Assembly (NCBI GenBank): GCA_020832515.1
Contig: JAFIEN010000003.1
Span: forward strand, 1 to 38,081
Direction: 5' to 3'
Length of the DNA: 38,081 nucleotides
From: Rubellimicrobium sp.
GTDB taxonomy: Bacteria > Pseudomonadota > Alphaproteobacteria > Rhodobacterales > Rhodobacteraceae
In this document: positions 34,053 to 38,081 of the stretch, piece by piece
Layout of the letters: each line of letters starts with the position of its first letter
Position numbering within the stretch: the stretch's first letter is position 1
Translations under genes and position numbers: made by a program
Notes under the pieces: generated by a model
The model's database searches: none
Told to the model about the DNA's origin: nothing
The model's input: only the letters and a program-made list of their open reading frames with translations

Positions 34053-34212
34053 CAGCAGCAACTCCGACGGGATCCTCCGCGGATGCCTCGATCAACTCTC
34101 CCGCCGCCACTTGTGCGCATTCCTCAAGCTCGGCCGCGAGCAACGGCAGATCGTTGCACTCGGCAAAGGTCTTGAGATCGGCGAGCACATCGATGATCCA
34201 TCTCTGTCCCAT
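34015..34212 (-). CDS. Small acidic protein upstream of luxR, unknown function
   Basis: 65 residues, starting MGQRWIIDVLADLKTFAECN and rich in acidic and Ala residues (LLAAELEECAQVAAGELIEA), predicted as one long helix pair. It overlaps the luxR start by 38 bases, so translation of the two may be coupled. The ribosome site is weak (AAGAAAG). I do not know the family; small genes of this sort occur near luxR in related bacteria, to my recollection. The composition fits coding sequence of the window. Confidence 0.55.
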   Translation of the reverse strand: MGQRWIIDVLADLKTFAECNDLPLLAAELEECAQVAAGELIEASAEDPVGVAADATGCCELSGAG

Positions 34213-34233
34213 GGGTAACTTTCTTGGTCAAAG

Positions 34234-34250
34234 GTTAATGATGTATTAAC
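34234..34250. promoter_or_regulatory. Inverted repeat in the luxR-operon promoter
   Basis: GTTAAT-GATGT-ATTAAC, a perfect 6-bp inverted repeat with a 5-base spacer, lies 22 bases before the small gene's ATG in a locally AT-rich segment of a GC-rich genome. A CTATAGT stretch just upstream (- strand reading) may be a -10 element. It is a candidate operator. Confidence 0.4.
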
Positions 34251-34349
34251 AAGGCACTATAGCACGGCCTCGGCATCCACGAAATTCGCTGCTTTTCCCC
34301 CGCTGGAAATGGGGAGGGTGCCGTTCCGGGACCGTCGCCTTGTCCGGCC

Positions 34350-35108
34350 TTACCGGCGGACCAGCTGGAAGGCGACCGAGGCCAGCCAACCCGACACGAT
34401 AGCCAATGCAATGGCCAGAAGCCCGTAGACCAGAGGCTGATCATGGGCGAGGTTGAATAGCCACCGTTCCAGCCCGACCTTTCGCACGGCGATGGAGGTG
34501 CGGTAGATGTCCACGACCTCGCCATCGCGTGTCAGGAAGATCCGGGTGGGGTAAAAACCTTCGACCAGATCGGCCGGCAGCGCGATCTGGGTGCTGAACA
34601 GGCTATCGCGCGCCAGCACCACATCGCCGATCATCATGTGGTAATGCCCATCTTCCACCCGGATCCGGATCAGTGCCTCGACAAAGGCATCGGCATCCGG
34701 CACCTCGTTGCCGAAGGCGCGAATGGCGCGCGGGATCGAGACGGAGTGCCGCAGGTCCTCGGTATGGCTGAGAACCTCTTCGAACGGGCCCGTCGTGGCC
34801 ACGGCATAGAAGGATGGTGCCGCACTGATCCGCGCGGCATCGGTGTTGATCCACAGGCCGAACCTGCGTTGCTTGCGCCGCACGACCAGCGGGGTCACCG
34901 GGCCCGAAACGGTGACGACGACACCAAGATCCGAGTCATCGGGCGGGGGGGCCTCGCGGCGGATCGCACCGAAGATCAGGATGTTGGACCCATCGAAAGT
35001 GGCGGTGATCGCAACCTCGTCGCTTGAAAGGCCAAGCACGATCTCTTCGGCGCGGACCGGCGCCGCAAAGGCGATCAGTGCTGCCAGACAGGCGATCCAG
35101 CCCCGCAT
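34350..35108 (-). CDS. TIGR02186 family membrane-anchored protein
   Basis: 252 residues. An N-terminal signal peptide (MRGWIACLAALIAFAAPVRA, cut before EE) is followed by a periplasmic beta-rich domain starting IVLGLSSDEVAITATFDGSN. A single C-terminal membrane helix (about 226-247) ends VAFQLVRR. This is the TIGR02186 family of alphaproteobacteria, regularly next to a TauE/SafE exporter, as here; the two overlap by TGATG. The function is unknown, but an accessory role to anion or sulfite/sulfonate export is an inference from context. Confidence 0.87.
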   Translation of the reverse strand: MRGWIACLAALIAFAAPVRAEEIVLGLSSDEVAITATFDGSNILIFGAIRREAPPPDDSDLGVVVTVSGPVTPLVVRRKQRRFGLWINTDAARISAAPSFYAVATTGPFEEVLSHTEDLRHSVSIPRAIRAFGNEVPDADAFVEALIRIRVEDGHYHMMIGDVVLARDSLFSTQIALPADLVEGFYPTRIFLTRDGEVVDIYRTSIAVRKVGLERWLFNLAHDQPLVYGLLAIALAIVSGWLASVAFQLVRR

Positions 35109-36013
35109 CACAGCGGCTCGATGGAGTAAAGCTCGGCCGGGGGCAGGAGCAGGTCCAGCGCCAGCTGCAGGCACACCACAAGGACAAGCACGGCAAGCAG
35201 TGCGCGCAGCTGTTCGGCCCTGAGTCGCGCGCCCAGCCGTGTGCCGACCTGCGCGCCCACCACCCCGCCGACGATCAGCAGAAGCGCCAGCACGATATCG
35301 ACGGTGAAGTTGGTCGTCGCATGCAGAAGCGTGGTGAAGGCCGTGACGAACAGGATCTGGAACAGCGAGGTTCCGATCACCACCTTGGTCGGCATGCCCA
35401 GCAGATAGATCATCGCGGGCACCATGATGAAGCCGCCGCCAACCCCCATGATCGCAGCCAGTATCCCGACAAGAAAGCCAACGGCCAGCGGCGGGATGAC
35501 CGACAGGTAAAGCCCCGAGACACGGAACTTCATCTTGAACGGCAGGGAATGGATCCAGTTGTGCCGCCGCCGCCTTGGCGGTGCGCCCGCCTTGGCCCGC
35601 ATCAGCGCCCGCAGGCTTTCCGACAGCATGAGTCCGCCGACCGTGCCAAGGAAAACGACGTAACAGAGCTTGACCAGCAGATCGACCTGACCGGCCGCCT
35701 TCAGGATGTTGAAGATCGTGACGCCGATGGCAGATCCGATCAGGCCACCCGCAAGCAGGACAAGGCCCATCCGCATATCGACGTTGCGCCGCTTGAGATG
35801 TGCCAACAGGCCCGAAAAGGACGAAGCGACGATCTGGCTGGCCGCCGTGGCGACGGCAAAGGCGGGCGGGATGCCGGCCAGGAACAGAAGCGGCGTGATC
35901 AGGAACCCGCCACCCACGCCGAACATGCCCGACAGCACACCCACCAGCCCGCCAAGCCCCAGGATCAGAAGGGCATTGATCGAAACCTCGGCGATGGGGA
36001 GGTAGAGTTGCAT
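35108..36013 (-). CDS. TauE/SafE family anion exporter
   Basis: 301 residues with about eight to nine membrane helices in two internally duplicated halves. The repeated signatures are GVLSGMFGVGGGFLITPLLF and GILAAIMGVGGGFIMVPAMIYLLGMP. The two halves are joined by a basic cytoplasmic loop (RAKAGAPPRRRRHN). The family moves sulfite, sulfoacetate or organosulfur anions across the inner membrane; the actual ion is not shown. It is co-transcribed with TIGR02186, whose ATG overlaps its stop. The next gene on the same strand, pnp, ends 73 bases upstream. Confidence 0.92.
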   Translation of the reverse strand: MQLYLPIAEVSINALLILGLGGLVGVLSGMFGVGGGFLITPLLFLAGIPPAFAVATAASQIVASSFSGLLAHLKRRNVDMRMGLVLLAGGLIGSAIGVTIFNILKAAGQVDLLVKLCYVVFLGTVGGLMLSESLRALMRAKAGAPPRRRRHNWIHSLPFKMKFRVSGLYLSVIPPLAVGFLVGILAAIMGVGGGFIMVPAMIYLLGMPTKVVIGTSLFQILFVTAFTTLLHATTNFTVDIVLALLLIVGGVVGAQVGTRLGARLRAEQLRALLAVLVLVVCLQLALDLLLPPAELYSIEPL

Positions 36014-36065
36014 CGGCTATCCCGGGGACTTGTCCCTTGAAAGCACCCTTGGTCCTTCAATTCCA

Positions 36066-36079
36066 GCCCCTCGCGGGGC
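36066..36079 (-). terminator. Short hairpin after the purine nucleoside phosphorylase gene
   Basis: GCCCC-TCGC-GGGGC, followed on the - strand by TGGAATT. It lies 8 bases past the phosphorylase stop. The stem is only 5 bp, so it is a weak candidate. Confidence 0.4.
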
Positions 36080-36086
36080 AATGTGA

Positions 36087-36890
36087 TCAGTGCATCTCGC
36101 GCAGTGTCCTGCGCAACACCTTTTCCAGCTTGACCGCCCCGATCGGGGCCATCGCCTTTGTGTGATCATGGCTGATCGCCTCGTCCGACAGGCCCGCCGC
36201 CATGTTCGTCACGGTCGAGATGGCAGCGACTCGCAGGCCAAGGAAACGGGCGAGGATCACCTCCGGCACGGTCGACATGCCCACCGCATCGGCCCCCAGG
36301 ATGCGGATCGCGCGAATCTCGGCCGGGGTTTCGAACGAGGGGCCCGAGAACCATGCATAGACGCCGTCGAACATCTTCACCGCCTCGGCATCGGCCGCAG
36401 CGCGCAAGCGGGCGCGCAAGGCGGGGTCGTAGGCTTCGGTCATGGGCACGAAGCGGGCATCCGTCGCCTCGCCGATCAGAGGATTGAGGCCGGAGAAACT
36501 GATGTGATCGCTCAGGCACATGATCGAGCCGGTCGGCATCGCCGGGTCAAGCGAGCCGGCCGCATTCGTCGCGATCAGCGCCTCGGCACCAAGGTCCTGC
36601 AGCACCTCGAGCGGCAGGCGCATCGCGGCCGGGTCGCCCTTTTCGTAGTAATGCGCGCGGCCGCCGAAGACGGCGACGCGCACCCCTTCAAGGTCGCCGA
36701 TCACGAGGTTGGGGTCATGGCCCGAGACACCGGCATGGGGAAAGCCCGGCAGATCGCCATAGGGAATGGCCACACCATCGACGGCGCCGGCAATATGGCC
36801 AAGGCCCGACCCGAGGATCAGGCCGATCCGGACGGGATCGGTTCCGGCGCGCGCCCGGATGAGGGAAAGAAGCTCGGGGTTTCGGGGCAT
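36087..36890 (-). CDS. Purine nucleoside phosphorylase (trimeric PNP family)
   Basis: 267 residues. The phosphate-binding GLILGSGLGHIAG, HYYEKGDPAAMRLPLEV and TNAAGSLDPAMPTGSIMCLSDHI blocks are present. The base-binding WFSGPSFETPAEIRAIR and the Asn-containing STVTNMAAGLS complete the signature of trimeric PNPs acting on guanosine and inosine. It splits purine nucleosides with phosphate for salvage. The start at 36890 is preceded by GGAGAAGCC. The gap of 220 bases to rimI holds its promoter. Confidence 0.93.
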   Translation of the reverse strand: MPRNPELLSLIRARAGTDPVRIGLILGSGLGHIAGAVDGVAIPYGDLPGFPHAGVSGHDPNLVIGDLEGVRVAVFGGRAHYYEKGDPAAMRLPLEVLQDLGAEALIATNAAGSLDPAMPTGSIMCLSDHISFSGLNPLIGEATDARFVPMTEAYDPALRARLRAAADAEAVKMFDGVYAWFSGPSFETPAEIRAIRILGADAVGMSTVPEVILARFLGLRVAAISTVTNMAAGLSDEAISHDHTKAMAPIGAVKLEKVLRRTLREMH

Positions 36891-37110
36891 CGGCTTCTCC
36901 TTCTGTGCGCAGGGGGCGTTGCCGCGTGCGCGGCAATGTTGGTCATGGCGCGGTTATAGGGCAGTGTGTTCGGGAACTGAACCGCAAGGAGGGGCCGAAG
37001 GCGATCGCCGTCGGGCGCGCCGCGATGCACCTGCCGGTTTCGCAACCCGGGCACCGGGCATCCACGGCGGTCGACATCGTCACGGGCCTTGTCCTGTTGC
37101 GCCAAGACCC
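36891..37110. promoter_or_regulatory. Intergenic region upstream of purine nucleoside phosphorylase
   Basis: 220 bases, with reading frames on both strands that lack plausible protein character. It probably holds the pnp promoter and the end of the tsaB-rimI transcript. I see no strong repeat or hairpin. Confidence 0.4.
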
Positions 37111-37542
37111 TCAGTCCCGCCGCAGATCGCGCGCGAGAACGAGCGCTGTGACAGCGGCACGACCTTTCCGATGGTAATAGCCCGGTCGCGCGCCAACCTG
37201 CCGGTAACCCGCCACCCCATATAGCGCGCGGGCAGGGGCGTTGTCCTCGGCAACCTCCAGGACAACGCGCTTGGCCCCGCTGTTTCCGGCCAATCGCTCG
37301 AACCCGGCCAGACGGGCGCGGGCGCGGCCCTGCCGGCGATGATCCGGGTCGGTCGCGATCATGAGGACCTCGGCCTCGTCCAGCACGATCCGGCCCAGAA
37401 GGAACGAGGCACCGTCCGCGTCCAGCACCGTGCCGGGTGTCGCAAGAAGCGTCACGAATTCCGCAGCACTCCAGCTTCGCTCATGCCCCGACGCGCGGGC
37501 ATGCAGTGCGGCAAGCGCCTCGGCGGTGTTGGCGGGCGTCAT
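37111..37542 (-). CDS. rimI: Ribosomal-protein-alanine N-acetyltransferase RimI (GNAT)
   Basis: 143 residues, GNAT fold. The acetyl-CoA-binding loop is IATDPDHRRQGRARARLAGFE (the R-R-x-G-x-A block), and VVLEVAEDNAPARALYGVAGYRQVGARPGYYHR is the RimI signature. It acetylates the N-terminal alanine of bS18, or acts more broadly. The ATG overlaps the tsaB stop as ATGA, the classic tsaB-rimI arrangement. Confidence 0.93.
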   Translation of the reverse strand: MTPANTAEALAALHARASGHERSWSAAEFVTLLATPGTVLDADGASFLLGRIVLDEAEVLMIATDPDHRRQGRARARLAGFERLAGNSGAKRVVLEVAEDNAPARALYGVAGYRQVGARPGYYHRKGRAAVTALVLARDLRRD

Positions 37543-38081
37543 GGCAGGATCGGCGGGGGTGCATCGCGGGCGGGGGCTGCATCGGCGGCCCGCAGGTAAA
37601 GTGGCGCGGGGCGTGGTCGAGGTTGGTCAAGCCCGGCCTCGGCAAGCCGCGCGATGCCAAGGACAAGGGCGCCGGGGTCGGGGGACAGGCCCTCGCCGGG
37701 TTCGATCCGGGGGGAATGCTCGGTGCCGGAGGCGAACTCTCTGACATAGACCTGCCCGCGCGGGGCGGGCAGACGGATCGTCAGCGGGCGGGGGTGGCCA
37801 TCGGCCAGGGCCGCGAGCCCGTCCACGCCGATGGCCGGAATGCCAAGGCCCAGTGCAAGGCCGCGCGCTGCGGAAACCGCGATCCGGATGCCGGTGAAAT
37901 TGCCCGGACCGGTGCCCACGCCCAGCGCCGTCAGATCGGCCCAGCGCAGCCCGGCCCCGGTCAGGACCTCGTCAAGAAGGGGGATCAGCCGTTCGGCCTG
38001 CCCTGTCGCCATCGCCTCGATCCGGACCAGCGGCGGATGGCCCTCGCAAAGCAAAGCGGCCGCGCAATGCGCGGCCGATGT
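37539..38081 (-). CDS. tsaB: tRNA N6-threonylcarbamoyladenosine biosynthesis protein TsaB (partial)
   Basis: 181 codons inside the window; the N-terminus lies beyond base 38081. The frame begins TSAAHCAAALLCEG at the window edge, the end of the ILAFDTSA-type ASKHA phosphate loop, so only a few codons are missing. GTGPGNFTGIRIAVSAARGLALGLGIPAIGV is the conserved TsaB core. TsaB scaffolds TsaD/TsaE in making the t6A modification of ANN-decoding tRNAs. It overlaps rimI by four bases. The ending has the Pro-rich tail common in the family. Confidence 0.93.
   Translation of the reverse strand, partial: TSAAHCAAALLCEGHPPLVRIEAMATGQAERLIPLLDEVLTGAGLRWADLTALGVGTGPGNFTGIRIAVSAARGLALGLGIPAIGVDGLAALADGHPRPLTIRLPAPRGQVYVREFASGTEHSPRIEPGEGLSPDPGALVLGIARLAEAGLDQPRPRPAPLYLRAADAAPARDAPPPILP

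Noticed and set aside
36905-37177. Small + strand frame in the pnp-rimI spacer
   Set aside because: Basic Arg-rich frame without a ribosome site or family match, overlapping the end of rimI on the other strand.

Overview
The window is high-GC, densely packed chromosomal DNA from an alphaproteobacterium, almost certainly a member of the Rhodobacterales (Rhodobacter/Rhodovulum/Paracoccus-type). The assignment rests on recognisable gene order and families: chvI-chvG-hprK-rapZ-EIIA(Man)-HPr; rpsU divergent from COQ9-qor-etfB-etfA; argS-SPOR-nagZ-scpA-scpB; a methylmalonyl-CoA epimerase/DUF1467 pair; TIGR02186/TauE; and tsaB-rimI. Many genes overlap by ATGA, GTGA, TTGA or TGATG junctions. No tRNA, rRNA, insertion sequence, prophage or CRISPR array is visible. 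No stretch without a gene exceeds about 285 bases.

Layout. 1-4978 (+): an envelope-stress two-component system (ChvI tail, ChvG) running into a carbon/nitrogen-type phosphotransfer module (HprK, RapZ, EIIA, HPr) and a PlsC-like acyltransferase. 4989-10453 (mostly -): 3-hydroxybutyryl-CoA dehydrogenase, then a + strand DUF6473 gene, then electron-transfer flavoprotein EtfA/EtfB, a quinone oxidoreductase and COQ9; together these oxidise acyl-CoA and feed electrons to ubiquinone. 10563-10830 (+): rpsU with a strong terminator. 10876-12399 (-): ExoD-like membrane protein and two small unknowns. 12569-17788 (+): argS, SPOR protein, nagZ, scpA, scpB. 17822-21843: a fused kinase/phospho-lyase (-) divergent from an aldehyde dehydrogenase (+), a likely amino-alcohol degradation pair. 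21967-24541 (+): DUF1800 and Tat-exported DUF1501. 24565-28634: a response regulator, epimerase, DUF1467, EI24 protein, nitroreductase and histone-deacetylase-like hydrolase. 28635-30168: a 41-bp C-rich homopolymer, a small unknown gene and an M48 lipoprotein protease. 30217-32468 (-): an SDR and a RecD-like helicase. 32526-34212 (-): a quorum-sensing locus with a small ORF, luxR, and a luxI interrupted by one in-frame TGA. 34350-38081 (-): TIGR02186, TauE/SafE, purine nucleoside phosphorylase, rimI and the 3' part of tsaB.

The most interesting points are the fused kinase plus phospho-lyase next to an aldehyde dehydrogenase (a complete candidate route from an amino alcohol to an acid) and the decayed or nonsense-mutated luxI beside an apparently intact luxR. 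Other points worth checking are the long poly-C tract, the His-to-Tyr change in the NagZ signature, and a DUF6473 gene lying inside what is normally an etf-hbd unit. I found nothing that amounts to a wholly new defence or mobile system.
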